Shown piece by piece: positions 1 to 9,098 of a DNA stretch of 54,578 nt. Positions within the stretch are counted from its first letter, which is position 1. Every line of letters begins with the position of its first letter. A model generated the notes under the pieces. It did no database searches. It had not been told where the DNA came from and was given only the letters and a program-made list of their open reading frames with translations. Both the position numbers and the translations under genes were made by a program. This stretch comes from an uncultured Blautia sp. GTDB taxonomy: Bacteria; Bacillota_A; Clostridia; Lachnospirales; Lachnospiraceae. Location of the stretch: the NCBI GenBank assembly GCA_905209435.1, contig CAJLTE010000011.1, forward strand, positions 1-54,578. The letters are read 5' to 3'.

Positions 1-15
1 CTTGTTTTGGTTCAA

Positions 16-50
16 GATTACGAACGAGCTTCGCGAGTTTCGCAATTACC
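16..50. repeat. Imperfect palindrome at window edge, 3' of recN
   Basis: The arms ATTACGAA (17-24) and TTCGCAAT (39-46) are complementary except for one G-T type pair and enclose a GC-rich centre with CGAGCTTCGCGAG. The element lies 19 bp beyond the recN stop codon. It could be a transcription stop structure or a short dispersed repeat cut by the window edge. There is no T-run next to it on the recN strand, so an ordinary intrinsic terminator is not supported. Confidence 0.4.
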
Positions 51-68
51 TATATGTGGTCAATTATT

Positions 69-1760
69 TTATTTGAGTCTTGTATTTTTTTGTTTCTGTG
101 CCAATTCTTTCATCTCTTTTGCGTTCTCAAGAACAGCCGGCGTGATTTCCGCACCACCCAGAAGTCTTGCCAGTTCACGGATGGAATCATTTTCCTCAAG
201 TACATGAATCTGAGTGATAGTTTCTGTTCCCTGAAGATGCTTCTCGATTTCAAAATGGCTGTCTGCCATAGCTGCGATCTGGGGCAGATGTGTGATGCAC
301 AATACCTGATGATGCCGGCCGATCACTGCCATCTTCTCGGATACTTTCTGTGCAGTTCTTCCGCTGATACCAGTGTCGATCTCATCAAAAATCAAAGTCT
401 CGATCTGGTCCCGATCTGCAAGGATTGCTTTTAATGCAAGCATAATTCGCGACAGCTCACCGCCGGATACAATCTGTCCTAATGGTTTCAGACTCTCACC
501 TGGATTTGTGGAAATCAGGTACTGGATATCATCAGTTCCATTATCTGAATAATTTTTCTTCTTCTGGAAATCAATAGCAAAATTTACATCCAGGAAGTTT
601 AAATCTTTCAGTCCCTGAATAATTTTCTCTTCCAGCTGCTTACTGTATTCTTTACGAAAATCAGATAATTCATCCGATTTCTGTTTGAGAATATCTTCCA
701 GCTCTTTGAGGTGATCTTTTAATTTCTGCAAATTTTCCTCATATTTGCACAATTTTTCCAGTTTTTCTTCCTGAAGCTTACGATAAGAGAAAATCTCCTC
801 AATGGTACGTCCGTATTTCGCTTTCAGACCATTGATCAGATCCAGGCGTCTCTCCGTCTGGTAGAATTCGCTCTCGTCAAAAATCATATCTTCCAGATAT
901 GCAGACAACTCCCTGTTAAAATCATTCAGCAGACCATCTACAGAAGTAAGTGTCTCTGCAAGAGGTGCAAGATCCGGATCATACTGAGTTACATGCGAGA
1001 ACTCTTTTAATGCTTCTCCAACCGTTTCTCCAGCCCCCTCTTTACTGTCATAGCCTGTGAGATTATGTACAAGCTGCAGGGAGTCCACAATGAGCTTAGC
1101 ATTACTCATTTTTCTATACTGTGCTTCCAGCTCCTCATCTTCTCCCGGCTGCAGATTTGCTTTGTCAATTTCTTTAATTTCAAATTCCAGAAAAGCGAGC
1201 TCACGGTTTCGCTGTTCTTCGTCCATATTCATAGAATTGAGCTCTGTTTTACATTTACTGTATTCTTTGTATGCCTGAGTTACTTTCTCCTTTGCAGGAA
1301 TAATTCTCTCCTTGCCATATGCATCCAGAATTGCAAGCTGCTTATCCTGATACAAAAGAGACTGATGTTCATGCTGTCCGTGGATATCCAACAGGCAGGC
1401 TGCAGCTGCTTTCATCTGTCCGACAGTACTTGTCTCACCATTAATCTTGTTGATACTTCTTCCATCCATGATCTTTCTGGAAAGAAGTACCTGTCCGTCC
1501 TCAGGATAGATATCAAGTTCTTTCAGTGCATCTTTGGCTTTCTCATTCTCTATCTGAAAAAGCAGTTCTACAAGTGCATAAGGTGCATTCTCTCTTATCA
1601 TATTCTTAGAAGTTTTTGCTCCCAGGATCAGTTGCATTGATCCCAGCAGAATTGATTTACCGGCGCCGGTTTCACCGGTAAGGATATTCAGTCCGGGACC
1701 GAATTCTACTTCTATTTCTTCTATCAGTGCAAGATTCTTTACATGCAGATGAGCTAACAT
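69..1760 (-). CDS. recN: DNA repair protein RecN
   Basis: SMC-like ATPase of double-strand break repair and recombination, cytoplasmic. The Walker A motif GETGAGKS is at residues 29-36. A long coiled-coil middle (about residues 150-380) follows. The ABC-type signature SGGELSR is near 430 and the Walker B/D-loop FDEIDTGISG near 465. At 563 residues it has the usual RecN length. The ATG is preceded by GGAGG. It is the last gene of the nadK-argR-recN run, the order seen in many Bacillota, where spoIVB and spo0A often follow; that side lies outside the window. Confidence 0.97.
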   Translation of the reverse strand: MLAHLHVKNLALIEEIEVEFGPGLNILTGETGAGKSILLGSMQLILGAKTSKNMIRENAPYALVELLFQIENEKAKDALKELDIYPEDGQVLLSRKIMDGRSINKINGETSTVGQMKAAAACLLDIHGQHEHQSLLYQDKQLAILDAYGKERIIPAKEKVTQAYKEYSKCKTELNSMNMDEEQRNRELAFLEFEIKEIDKANLQPGEDEELEAQYRKMSNAKLIVDSLQLVHNLTGYDSKEGAGETVGEALKEFSHVTQYDPDLAPLAETLTSVDGLLNDFNRELSAYLEDMIFDESEFYQTERRLDLINGLKAKYGRTIEEIFSYRKLQEEKLEKLCKYEENLQKLKDHLKELEDILKQKSDELSDFRKEYSKQLEEKIIQGLKDLNFLDVNFAIDFQKKKNYSDNGTDDIQYLISTNPGESLKPLGQIVSGGELSRIMLALKAILADRDQIETLIFDEIDTGISGRTAQKVSEKMAVIGRHHQVLCITHLPQIAAMADSHFEIEKHLQGTETITQIHVLEENDSIRELARLLGGAEITPAVLENAKEMKELAQKQKNTRLK

Positions 1761-1791
1761 TTATTCATTGCCTCCATTTATCAAGCTACAA

Positions 1792-2250
1792 CTATTGATT
1801 CAGTCTCACAAAGCTTCTTAATTTCTCAGCTGCTCCCAGTGCCATATCTGCATTCTTTGCAGCACACATGATAGTGTCGTCACCTGCAATACATCCCAGT
1901 ATTTCCGGCCATTTCAGAGCATCCAGTGCTGCTGCCACACCCATTGCCATTCCGGAAACAGTTTTGATTACAATAATATTCTGTCCCACATCAATAGAAA
2001 GCAGGGTATCTTCCAGTACTCTCGTATATTTCGCTCCAAGACTGCCTGATTCATTATTTATGATGGCGTAACGGGACTTACCATCCTTTCCTGCCACTTT
2101 TGTCAGTTTGAGAGCACGGATATCTCTGGAAACAGTTGCCTGTGTCACCTTAAATCCCGCCTCATTGAGTCTGGATGCCAGTTCTTCCTGCGTGTCTATA
2201 TCATACTGATGAATCAGTTCAATAATTTTCTCATGTCTTGCAACTTTCAC
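1792..2250 (-). CDS. argR: Arginine repressor ArgR/AhrC
   Basis: Arginine-responsive transcription regulator, hexameric in known members. It has an N-terminal winged helix (residues 1-70) with recognition segment QATVSRDIRALKL and a C-terminal oligomerisation and arginine-binding domain containing AGDDTIMCAA. I start at the GTG at 2250 because a perfect AGGAGG lies six bases upstream. A TTG six codons further up would place that AGGAGG inside the gene. It sits 18 bp after nadK and before recN, a classic Bacillota order. No ARG box was searched for systematically. Confidence 0.95.
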   Translation of the reverse strand: MKVARHEKIIELIHQYDIDTQEELASRLNEAGFKVTQATVSRDIRALKLTKVAGKDGKSRYAIINNESGSLGAKYTRVLEDTLLSIDVGQNIIVIKTVSGMAMGVAAALDALKWPEILGCIAGDDTIMCAAKNADMALGAAEKLRSFVRLNQ

Positions 2251-2268
2251 GTTATTCCCTCCTGCCAA

Positions 2269-3129
2269 TCAGCTGTCTCTCATCTTCCGGCGCAGTACCT
2301 CTACAAAACTCAGATGGTTTAATTTCAAGATTTTTGTCTTAACATCCGCTCTGCGGATCTGTATACAGTCACCCGTAACCATGGGAATAAATGTATCCCC
2401 GTCAAAAGATGCAATTCCTTTTTCACAGTCACAGTGTCTTCCCTTACCAATCTCTACAGTAATCACATCCTCTGCCGGAAAGATAATACTTCTCGTATTC
2501 AACGTATGAGGTGCTATAGGTGTCATGATTGTCATTTCCGCATTCGGAGATACGATCGGACCGCCTGCTGAAAGACTGTATCCTGTGGATCCTGTAGGAG
2601 TTGAAATAATGATTCCATCTGCATTATAAGAATTAAGATATACATCATTCACATAATTCTTAAAACGTACTACCCGCAAATGCCCGTCTCGCCCAATAAC
2701 GATATCATTCAGAGCAATATCCTGTCCAACCAGCTCTCTTCCACGATATACTCTGCCTTCGAGCATCATACGCTCCTCTACTTCATAATCATCTGCCATC
2801 AGCTGATCCAGCGCACTGTACAAAGACGGCTGATCCACCTCTGCAAGGAACCCCAGATTTCCCAGATTGATACCAAGCAGCGGTATTCCTTTATGAACCA
2901 CATCACGGGCCGCCTGAAGAAGCGTACCATCACCTCCAAGGACAATGATGCACTGTGTGTTATCCGGAACTCCGTCAGGGTTTGTATAATGATAAGTACC
3001 CTCATGCTTTCGCTCTGCCTGCTGCACCTGGCATTTCCTGCCATGTCTTCTCAGATACTCTACAATCTGCCCCGTAATCTTAAGATTCGGATCTTTATCA
3101 CTATTTGTAATTATATAAAACCTGTCCAT
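2269..3129 (-). CDS. nadK: NAD kinase
   Basis: ATP (or polyphosphate) dependent phosphorylation of NAD to NADP, cytoplasmic. The family GGDGT motif is at residues 65-69, followed by GINLGNLGFLAE near 87. The TPTGSTGYSLSAGGP segment of the NAD site lies near 178. At 286 residues it has the normal length. The ATG has AGGA upstream (aggaagatatt). It is co-directional with tlyA, 23 bp downstream of it, and 18 bp before argR, so it is probably on one transcript with dxs-tlyA-argR-recN. Confidence 0.97.
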   Translation of the reverse strand: MDRFYIITNSDKDPNLKITGQIVEYLRRHGRKCQVQQAERKHEGTYHYTNPDGVPDNTQCIIVLGGDGTLLQAARDVVHKGIPLLGINLGNLGFLAEVDQPSLYSALDQLMADDYEVEERMMLEGRVYRGRELVGQDIALNDIVIGRDGHLRVVRFKNYVNDVYLNSYNADGIIISTPTGSTGYSLSAGGPIVSPNAEMTIMTPIAPHTLNTRSIIFPAEDVITVEIGKGRHCDCEKGIASFDGDTFIPMVTGDCIQIRRADVKTKILKLNHLSFVEVLRRKMRDS

Positions 3130-3152
3130 AATATCTTCCTGATCCGATCTTC

Positions 3153-3962
3153 TTAGTCTAACTGTCCGTGAGCTTCTGCCACTACGTCTTCTACAGATAC
3201 CTGCAGACTGTCTGTAACTTCAGTTCCTTCCGGACGTTTCTTAAGGTGGAGAAGATATTCAATATTTCCCTCCGGCCCCTTGATCGGTGAAAAAGAAAGA
3301 TGGCATGGTTCCATAAAAATACTCATGGCATAATCGCGCACTTTCTCAATAACCTCCTGATGAACAGCAGGATCTCTCACTACGCCTTTCTTTCCGACTT
3401 TCTCTCTGCCTGCCTCGAACTGCGGCTTGATCAGACATACAATCTCTCCCTCATCTGTAAGAAGATTTCTTACAGGAAGCAGTACCTTTGTAAGAGAGAT
3501 AAAAGATACGTCTATGGATGAAAAATCTGCCGGTCCCTCCAGGTCCTCCGGTACCACATAACGGATATTCGTCTTCTCCATACATACAACTCTCGGATCA
3601 TTGCGAAGCTTCCAGTCAAGCTGACCGTATCCTACATCAATAGAGTATACTTTTACTGCTCCGTTCTGAAGCATACAGTCCGTGAAACCACCGGTAGAGG
3701 CTCCTACATCCATGCAGACCTTGCCGTCCAATGTCACATCAAAATTCTTCATGGCTTTCTCTAACTTCAGTCCGCCGCGGCTTACATACGGAAGGGTATT
3801 TCCTCTGACTTCAATCTTTACAGTCTCCGGAAACATGGTTCCTGCTTTATCTTCTTTCTGTCCATCTACATATACATCTCCTGCCATGATATATGCCTTG
3901 GCTTTCTCACGGGATGGCGCAAGAGCACGATCCATCATAAGCATATCTAAACGTTTCTTCAT
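3153..3962 (-). CDS. tlyA: TlyA family rRNA (cytidine-2'-O)-methyltransferase
   Basis: An N-terminal S4 RNA-binding domain (residues 1-62, with REKAKAYIMAGDVYVDG) is followed by an FtsJ/RrmJ-like Rossmann methyltransferase domain with SAM motif MDVGASTGGFTDCML near 85-99. Characterised TlyA proteins 2'-O-methylate rRNA; older databases call them hemolysins. At 269 residues it has the usual length. The ATG shares one base with the dxs stop codon (TAATG), which suggests translational coupling. The gene order dxs-tlyA-nadK-argR-recN is widely conserved. Confidence 0.93.
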   Translation of the reverse strand: MKKRLDMLMMDRALAPSREKAKAYIMAGDVYVDGQKEDKAGTMFPETVKIEVRGNTLPYVSRGGLKLEKAMKNFDVTLDGKVCMDVGASTGGFTDCMLQNGAVKVYSIDVGYGQLDWKLRNDPRVVCMEKTNIRYVVPEDLEGPADFSSIDVSFISLTKVLLPVRNLLTDEGEIVCLIKPQFEAGREKVGKKGVVRDPAVHQEVIEKVRDYAMSIFMEPCHLSFSPIKGPEGNIEYLLHLKKRPEGTEVTDSLQVSVEDVVAEAHGQLD

Positions 3963-5830
3963 TATTCTCTTACTTCCTCACAATCCTCTATTGCCTGCCG
4001 GATATCTGCCACACCAAGACCGATCCTGGTCCGCAGACTGTCAACATTTCCCTGCGGCACAAAGCGGTCCCATACAGTTGCGGATAACACTCTTGTCTCA
4101 GGATGACAGGCTTCCATATAAGCAGATACATGTTCTCCGTATCCGCCACTCTTTACATTCTCTTCCACGGTTACAAACAGTCTGTGATCCTCCGCCAGCT
4201 TATCAAGAAGGTCCACATCCAGCGGTTTCACAAATCTTGCATTTATAAAAGTCGGATCATATCCGTCTTCTCTCAATCCCTGACAGACTTCCTGACAGGA
4301 TGGAATCATACTTCCCACTCCCAGAACTGCAATCTTCTTTCCTCTGTGGATAATCTCACTCTTTCCATATTCTACAGGTGCCTGATGATCCTGCAGCCCC
4401 TGATATGCACTGCCACGCGGATACCGGATGGCAACCGGTCCATCATAATCCACAGCAAACGCAAGCATCTCGGCCAATTCTCTGTCATTCTTCGGTGCCA
4501 GAACTGTCATATTCGGCATCATAGACAGATAAGACAGGTCAAAACAACCCTGATGCGTCTCTCCGTCTGCGCCCACCAATCCTGCCCTGTCAATGGCAAA
4601 AATTACATGCAGTTTCTGCATACAGACATCATGCATCATCTGATCCACTGCCCGCTGCAGAAATGAAGAATAGATTGCAACTACAGGAGTCAGTCCTCCA
4701 AGTGCAAGTCCTGCCGCAAAACTCACTGCATGCTCCTCAGCGATTCCCACGTCAAAGAAACGGTCAGGAAATCTCTTTGAAAATTCCACAAGCCCGGTTC
4801 CGTCCGGCATAGCCGCCGTAATAGCTGTCAGCTTCTTATTCTTCTCAGCCAGAGAAATCAGTGCTTTTGAAAAAACATCTGTATAACTCTGCGCTTTCTT
4901 CTTCTGAAGTGCCTGTCCTGTCTTGACGTCAAAGGGACCTGTTCCATGGAATCTGTCCGGATGAGCACTTGCAGGTCCGTATCCTCTGCCTTTCTTTGTC
5001 AGAACGTGGACAACTACAGGTCCTTCCACTCGCTTCGCTTCGTTAAACAGCTTCATCATCTGGCGCATATTATGACCGTCTACCGGTCCAAGATATGTCA
5101 GTCCCATATTTTCAAACAGCATTCCCGGAATAAAAAGCTGCTTGATACTGCTCTTGGTTCTTCGCATAGTGTCTACCATTGCAGTACCAACTTTAGGAAC
5201 TTTCTTCAGAGCCTTTGTCACTCCCATCTTCATTCCCGTATATGCTTCCGCCGTTCTCAGGGCACTCAGATACGTGGACATTCCTCCTACATTTCTGGAA
5301 ATGGACATATTATTATCATTGATGATGATAATAAAGTTTGTCTTTAACTCCGCTGCATTATTTAATGCTTCATACGCCATACCTCCGGTGAGGGCGCCGT
5401 CTCCGATAACAGAAACCACATGATGTTTCTGCCCCAGAATATCTCTGGCACGCACATAGCCAAGTCCTGCAGAGATTGAATTGGAACTGTGTCCTGCATC
5501 AAAGGAATCGCAGTCGCTCTCACTTCGCTTCGGGAAACCGCTTAAGCCGCCCTCTTTGCGAAGATTCACAAACTCATCCTTTCGACCTGTAAGGATCTTA
5601 TGTGTATACGCCTGGTGTCCTACATCCCAGATCAGTTTGTCTTCCGGAAAATCCAGCACATTATGCAGCGCAAGAGTCAGCTCCACTACGCCAAGATTAG
5701 ACGCAAGGTGACCTCCTGTCTGGCTGACAGACTGGATTAAAAAGTCTCTGATTTCCTCTGCCAGAGGCTCGAAATCTGCCAACGGTATTTTGTGGATATC
5801 ATTGGGTTTCTTTATTTTTTCCAGAATCAT
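3962..5830 (-). CDS. dxs: 1-deoxy-D-xylulose-5-phosphate synthase
   Basis: Thiamine diphosphate enzyme that condenses pyruvate and glyceraldehyde 3-phosphate, the entry step of the MEP isoprenoid pathway. The TPP/Mg motif GDGALTGGMAYEALNNA is near residues 142-158 with downstream NDNNMSIS. A pyrimidine-binding transketolase domain spans about 315-480 (GIAEEHAVSFAAGLA), and a C-terminal transketolase domain follows. At 622 residues it is full length. The start has AAGGAAGG upstream. It lies 13 bp after ispA, so precursor synthesis and polyprenyl extension share one operon. Confidence 0.98.
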   Translation of the reverse strand: MILEKIKKPNDIHKIPLADFEPLAEEIRDFLIQSVSQTGGHLASNLGVVELTLALHNVLDFPEDKLIWDVGHQAYTHKILTGRKDEFVNLRKEGGLSGFPKRSESDCDSFDAGHSSNSISAGLGYVRARDILGQKHHVVSVIGDGALTGGMAYEALNNAAELKTNFIIIINDNNMSISRNVGGMSTYLSALRTAEAYTGMKMGVTKALKKVPKVGTAMVDTMRRTKSSIKQLFIPGMLFENMGLTYLGPVDGHNMRQMMKLFNEAKRVEGPVVVHVLTKKGRGYGPASAHPDRFHGTGPFDVKTGQALQKKKAQSYTDVFSKALISLAEKNKKLTAITAAMPDGTGLVEFSKRFPDRFFDVGIAEEHAVSFAAGLALGGLTPVVAIYSSFLQRAVDQMMHDVCMQKLHVIFAIDRAGLVGADGETHQGCFDLSYLSMMPNMTVLAPKNDRELAEMLAFAVDYDGPVAIRYPRGSAYQGLQDHQAPVEYGKSEIIHRGKKIAVLGVGSMIPSCQEVCQGLREDGYDPTFINARFVKPLDVDLLDKLAEDHRLFVTVEENVKSGGYGEHVSAYMEACHPETRVLSATVWDRFVPQGNVDSLRTRIGLGVADIRQAIEDCEEVRE

Positions 5831-5843
5831 TAGTATCCTTCCT

Positions 5844-6731
5844 TTATTTTCTGCGTTTTATCAGTTTTTCAATTAATAAATACAGAAATTCGTTATTTTT
5901 ATTCAGGCTTTTCAGCAGTTCGACTGCCTTCTCCGAAAGCATCTCTACCTGTTCGGAAGCCTTCTCTATTCCAAAAAGAGTCACATAAGTAACTTTGTTA
6001 TTCTTCTCGTCACTGTGTACAGGTTTACCAAGTTCTTCGTCTGTGCTGGTCACATCCAGAATGTCATCCTGAATCTGGAAAGCCAAGCCGATATTTCCGG
6101 CAGCTTCCTCCACTACAGAAACTTCGTGTTCATCCGCTCCTGCAAGGATCGCACCTGTCATCATGGATGCTTCGATCAGCGCAGAAGTCTTGTTTCTGTA
6201 GATATAATCCAGCATCTCTTTCTCCAAAGGCTTGCCGTCATTCTCTACATCAACGCTCTGTCCGCCAAGCATTCCGTGAATACCTGTTTTCTCTGCCATT
6301 ACTCTCAGCGCACGGATCACTCTGTCCTGATCTTCTGTAAGGGAAAATGCCTGAAGCATAGTCTCATAAGCGTAATTGAGCAGTGCAACACCGCTTAACA
6401 CACCCATGGCTTCCCCGTAAACTTTATGTGTGGTCAGTCTTCCACGTCTGTAATCATCATTATCCAGCGCAGGCAGATCATCATGGATCAGGGAATGGGT
6501 ATGAATCATCTCCATTCCTGCCATAAACGGCTCCACAACTTTTCCCTCACCGCCGAATAAGCGGTAAGTCTCCTGTATCAGAATCGGACGCAGCCGTTTG
6601 CCGCCTGCCAGCATGCTGTAATTCATGGCCTGTGCCATTGTTCTGGCAAAGCCTTCTTCTGCCGGAAGAAAGTCTTTGATCACACGCTCCGCATCCTCAG
6701 TTCTCTTTGTTAATTCATCTTGAAAATTCAC
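5844..6731 (-). CDS. ispA: Polyprenyl (farnesyl/geranylgeranyl) diphosphate synthase
   Basis: Chain-elongating prenyltransferase of the isoprenoid pathway. The first Asp-rich motif DDLPALDND is near residue 90 and the second QIQDDILDVTS near 226, as in trans-prenyl synthases. It is about 295 residues. The start is uncertain. I chose the GTG at 6731 (V-N-F-Q-D-E-L) because relatives usually begin with MNF-type N-termini; ATGs at 6749 and 6743 are alternatives. With GTG the gene overlaps xseB by 17 bp, a common arrangement for xseB-ispA. None of the starts has an ideal ribosome site. Product chain length cannot be read from sequence. Confidence 0.93.
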   Translation of the reverse strand: MNFQDELTKRTEDAERVIKDFLPAEEGFARTMAQAMNYSMLAGGKRLRPILIQETYRLFGGEGKVVEPFMAGMEMIHTHSLIHDDLPALDNDDYRRGRLTTHKVYGEAMGVLSGVALLNYAYETMLQAFSLTEDQDRVIRALRVMAEKTGIHGMLGGQSVDVENDGKPLEKEMLDYIYRNKTSALIEASMMTGAILAGADEHEVSVVEEAAGNIGLAFQIQDDILDVTSTDEELGKPVHSDEKNNKVTYVTLFGIEKASEQVEMLSEKAVELLKSLNKNNEFLYLLIEKLIKRRK

Positions 6732-6954
6732 TAAACGTTCCATCCTCATTGAGCTGCAGCATCTTCTTCTCCACTGTATCCAGCTTGTCGCTGCAAAGTT
6801 TCAAAAGTTCCATACCCTGTCTATACAGTCTGAAAGAATCCTCCAGTGATGTGTCACGATCCTCCAGCTTTCCTGCCAGCAGATCCAACTCTGCAAACAT
6901 TTCCTCCAGAGGTTTCTCCTCCTGTAACTGCTCACTGTTCTCATTCTTCGCCAT
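6715..6954 (-). CDS. xseB: Exodeoxyribonuclease VII small subunit
   Basis: A 79-residue protein of the XseB family, predicted as a helical hairpin. The conserved segment is EEMFAELDLLAGKLEDRDTS, followed by a helix through FRLYRQGMELLK. Several copies bind the XseA C-terminus to make the exonuclease that degrades single-stranded DNA. The start has AAGGAGG upstream. It overlaps the 3' end of xseA by 14 bp and the 5' end of ispA, so translation of all three is probably coupled. Confidence 0.95.
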   Translation of the reverse strand: MAKNENSEQLQEEKPLEEMFAELDLLAGKLEDRDTSLEDSFRLYRQGMELLKLCSDKLDTVEKKMLQLNEDGTFSEFSR

Positions 6955-8161
6955 GGATCCTCTCCTCCTTTACTGTACTCTCAACCTGTGCCTCTATCGT
7001 ACCGTCTGTCACGGATATATAAATGGTATCCCCATTTTGTACCTGTTCTACACTTGTCAGTGTCTTTTTATTCTTATCTGCTACATAAGAATATCCCTGA
7101 TTCAGCTTCTTCAGCGGAGAAAGCCCGGCAAAACGTTCCAGATAGATAGACAATCTGTGTCTGTCATCCTGGAGTTTACTGTTCATTCCGTTCTGAATGT
7201 AGTCTTCCAGATCTGCCAGTCGCTGTCTCTGCTCCCGCAGTTTATTTTCAGGACTCAAGTATCCGAATTTCGTCTGAAAATGTTCCAGTCTGCTGCGATA
7301 CAGATCTGTCTTACTGCTCATGGCACGGTAGATTCTCTGTCTGTAAATGCTCACTGCCTCTACTACGCTTCTGTAATCATCCACTGCCAGTTCTGCTGCA
7401 GCAGATGGTGTAGGCGCACGCAGATCCGCAACAAAATCAGCGATCGTAAAGTCTGTCTCATGACCTACTGCAGAAATGATCGGTGTCTGACACTGAAAGA
7501 TTGCTCTGGCTACGATTTCTTCATTAAATGCCCACAAATCTTCGATGGAACCGCCGCCTCTTCCGACAATGATCACATCCACATCTGCTGCATCAAGCCT
7601 CTCGATTCCTTTGACAATACTCTCAGCTGCACCTGTACCCTGTACAAGAGCCGGATATAAAATAATTTGGAGATAGGGATTTCTTCGATAGGAAATATTG
7701 CGGATATCCTGAACAGCCGCACCTGTCGGTGCAGTTACCACACCTAGACGTTTGATAAATCTTGGAATGGGCTGCTTGTACTCCTGTGCAAACATCCCCA
7801 TCTCTTCGAGTTCCTGCTTCAATGCAAGATATCTCTCATATAAAGCTCCGGCTCCTTCCAGCGTGATCTCCCTTGCGTACATCTGATAGCGGCCGTCACG
7901 TTCATATACATCCACGCTTCCGCCCACGATCACCTTATCACCATTCTTCATGGCAAATGCAAGTCCACGTCTGTATCCGGCAAACATCACACAATTTAAT
8001 GTGCCTGTCTCATCTTTTAGTGAAAAATAGATGTGTCCACTTGTATGGTATTTACAATTGGACACCTCTCCTTTTACATAAATCTTCTGCAGTAAATAAT
8101 CCTGGGTAAACATATTCTTAATGTAACGATTTACCTGGCCTACAGAATATGCATTTTTCAT
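6941..8161 (-). CDS. xseA: Exodeoxyribonuclease VII large subunit
   Basis: Catalytic subunit of exonuclease VII. It has an N-terminal OB fold (residues 1-100, with [14 protein letters not shown]), then the catalytic domain with [27 protein letters not shown] and [17 protein letters not shown], and a C-terminal coiled coil with YSYV at its end. At 406 residues it is near the usual length. The ATG overlaps the nusB stop by four bases (ATGA). In Bacillus a folD gene normally lies between nusB and xseA; it is missing here. Confidence 0.97.
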   Translation of the reverse strand: MKNAYSVGQVNRYIKNMFTQDYLLQKIYVKGEVSNCKYHTSGHIYFSLKDETGTLNCVMFAGYRRGLAFAMKNGDKVIVGGSVDVYERDGRYQMYAREITLEGAGALYERYLALKQELEEMGMFAQEYKQPIPRFIKRLGVVTAPTGAAVQDIRNISYRRNPYLQIILYPALVQGTGAAESIVKGIERLDAADVDVIIVGRGGGSIEDLWAFNEEIVARAIFQCQTPIISAVGHETDFTIADFVADLRAPTPSAAAELAVDDYRSVVEAVSIYRQRIYRAMSSKTDLYRSRLEHFQTKFGYLSPENKLREQRQRLADLEDYIQNGMNSKLQDDRHRLSIYLERFAGLSPLKKLNQGYSYVADKNKKTLTSVEQVQNGDTIYISVTDGTIEAQVESTVKEERIHGEE

Positions 8162-8580
8162 TCTGATTTCTCTTCACTTTCACTGTTGGCGATCTTGCCA
8201 AGGATACCATTTACAAAAGAGCCTGAAGTATCACCGCCAAAACGTTTGGCAAGCTCTACCGCTTCATTAATAGCCACTCCTGTCGGTACATCCTGGTCAT
8301 ATTTCAGCTCATACACTGCCAGACGCAGAGCTGTCAGGTCGACACGGCTCATTCTCTTTGTCTTCCAGCCTTTACTTGTCTCATTTAACAGCACATCGAT
8401 CTCATCTAATTTTTCAAGTACATGGCGGTATTTCTGGCTCATGTATTCCTGATCTTTCTCTGAAAGTTCCTCCAGGGTATCAAAATAAAGTGAAAGCTGT
8501 TCACTCATCTCTTCCTCTGAATTGAATTCTGTCATGAACAGTAATTTAAAAATATGTTCTCTCTGCTCTCTTCTTCGCAT
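8158..8580 (-). CDS. nusB: Transcription antitermination protein NusB
   Basis: All-helical NusB fold, 140 residues. It shows the N-terminal [18 protein letters not shown] typical of Bacillota NusB, and the C-terminal [20 protein letters not shown] and [20 protein letters not shown] segments. With NusE/S10 it binds boxA and supports rRNA antitermination. The start is fixed by homology, but no ribosome site sits directly upstream. A GGAAAG lies about 24 bases upstream, separated by the small hairpin CTGTTTATACAG. It overlaps xseA by four bases. Confidence 0.95.
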   Translation of the reverse strand: MRRREQREHIFKLLFMTEFNSEEEMSEQLSLYFDTLEELSEKDQEYMSQKYRHVLEKLDEIDVLLNETSKGWKTKRMSRVDLTALRLAVYELKYDQDVPTGVAINEAVELAKRFGGDTSGSFVNGILGKIANSESEEKSE

Positions 8581-8630
8581 AATTTTTGCTGTATAAACAG
8601 CTTTCCTTTCTAAATATCTCTTAAGTACAC

Positions 8631-8653
8631 AAAAAAGGAAAGGGTTACTTTCC
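8631..8653 (-). terminator. Intrinsic terminator of the Asp23-family gene, overlapping its stop codon
   Basis: On the minus strand GGAAAG-TAACC-CTTTCC is followed by TTTTTT (8636 down to 8631). The loop contains the TAA stop codon of the gene at 8645, so the upstream stem arm is coding. This separates the Asp23-family gene from nusB. Confidence 0.8.
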
Positions 8654-9031
8654 TTTTTCGTTCTCCATATCTACACTGGCAATATGAATATTAACATCTG
8701 CAACCTCAAGACCTGTCATATTCTCTATGGATGATTTTACTTTCTCCTGAACTTTCTTGCTTGTTTCAAGAATGTTTCTGCCATATTCAATATTCAGGTT
8801 CAAATCTACTGTTACAACTCCTTCGAGTACAGTAACCTTAACGCCCTTGGAAAGATTCTTCATTCCAAGCTTGCTTACCAGCTCATTTGTAATATTACCT
8901 GCCATAGAAGCGACACCGTCTACTTCTGTAGCTGCAAGTCCGGCAATGATAGCAACCACTTCATCTGCGATCTGAACTTCACCAATGCCGCCTAAATCCT
9001 GTATTTTATATGTTGTTCTCTTCTCTGCCAT
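8645..9031 (-). CDS. Asp23/Gls24 family envelope stress response protein
   Basis: A 128-residue protein of the Asp23/Gls24 (DUF322) family. It shows the typical [21 protein letters not shown] opening, then [28 protein letters not shown] and the C-terminal VNIHIASV. B. subtilis has the homologue YqhY at the same place, next to nusB; there it is linked to acetyl-CoA carboxylase control. The start has a perfect AGGAGG. It has its own promoter and terminator, so it is probably monocistronic. The cellular role in this organism is not known. Confidence 0.9.
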   Translation of the reverse strand: MAEKRTTYKIQDLGGIGEVQIADEVVAIIAGLAATEVDGVASMAGNITNELVSKLGMKNLSKGVKVTVLEGVVTVDLNLNIEYGRNILETSKKVQEKVKSSIENMTGLEVADVNIHIASVDMENEKGK

Positions 9032-9066
9032 TGGAAAACCTCCTAGGAATTCTTATATCTTTGTTC

Positions 9067-9095
9067 ATTATACCAAATCGGCAGATAAATGAAAA
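9067..9095 (-). promoter_or_regulatory. Extended -10 promoter of the Asp23-family gene
   Basis: On the minus strand TTTTCA (9095-9090) is followed after 17 bp by TATAAT (9072-9067), preceded by TGG (an extended -10 element). Transcription would start about 30 bp before the AGGAGG site of the gene. Confidence 0.7.
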
Positions 9096-9098
9096 GGG

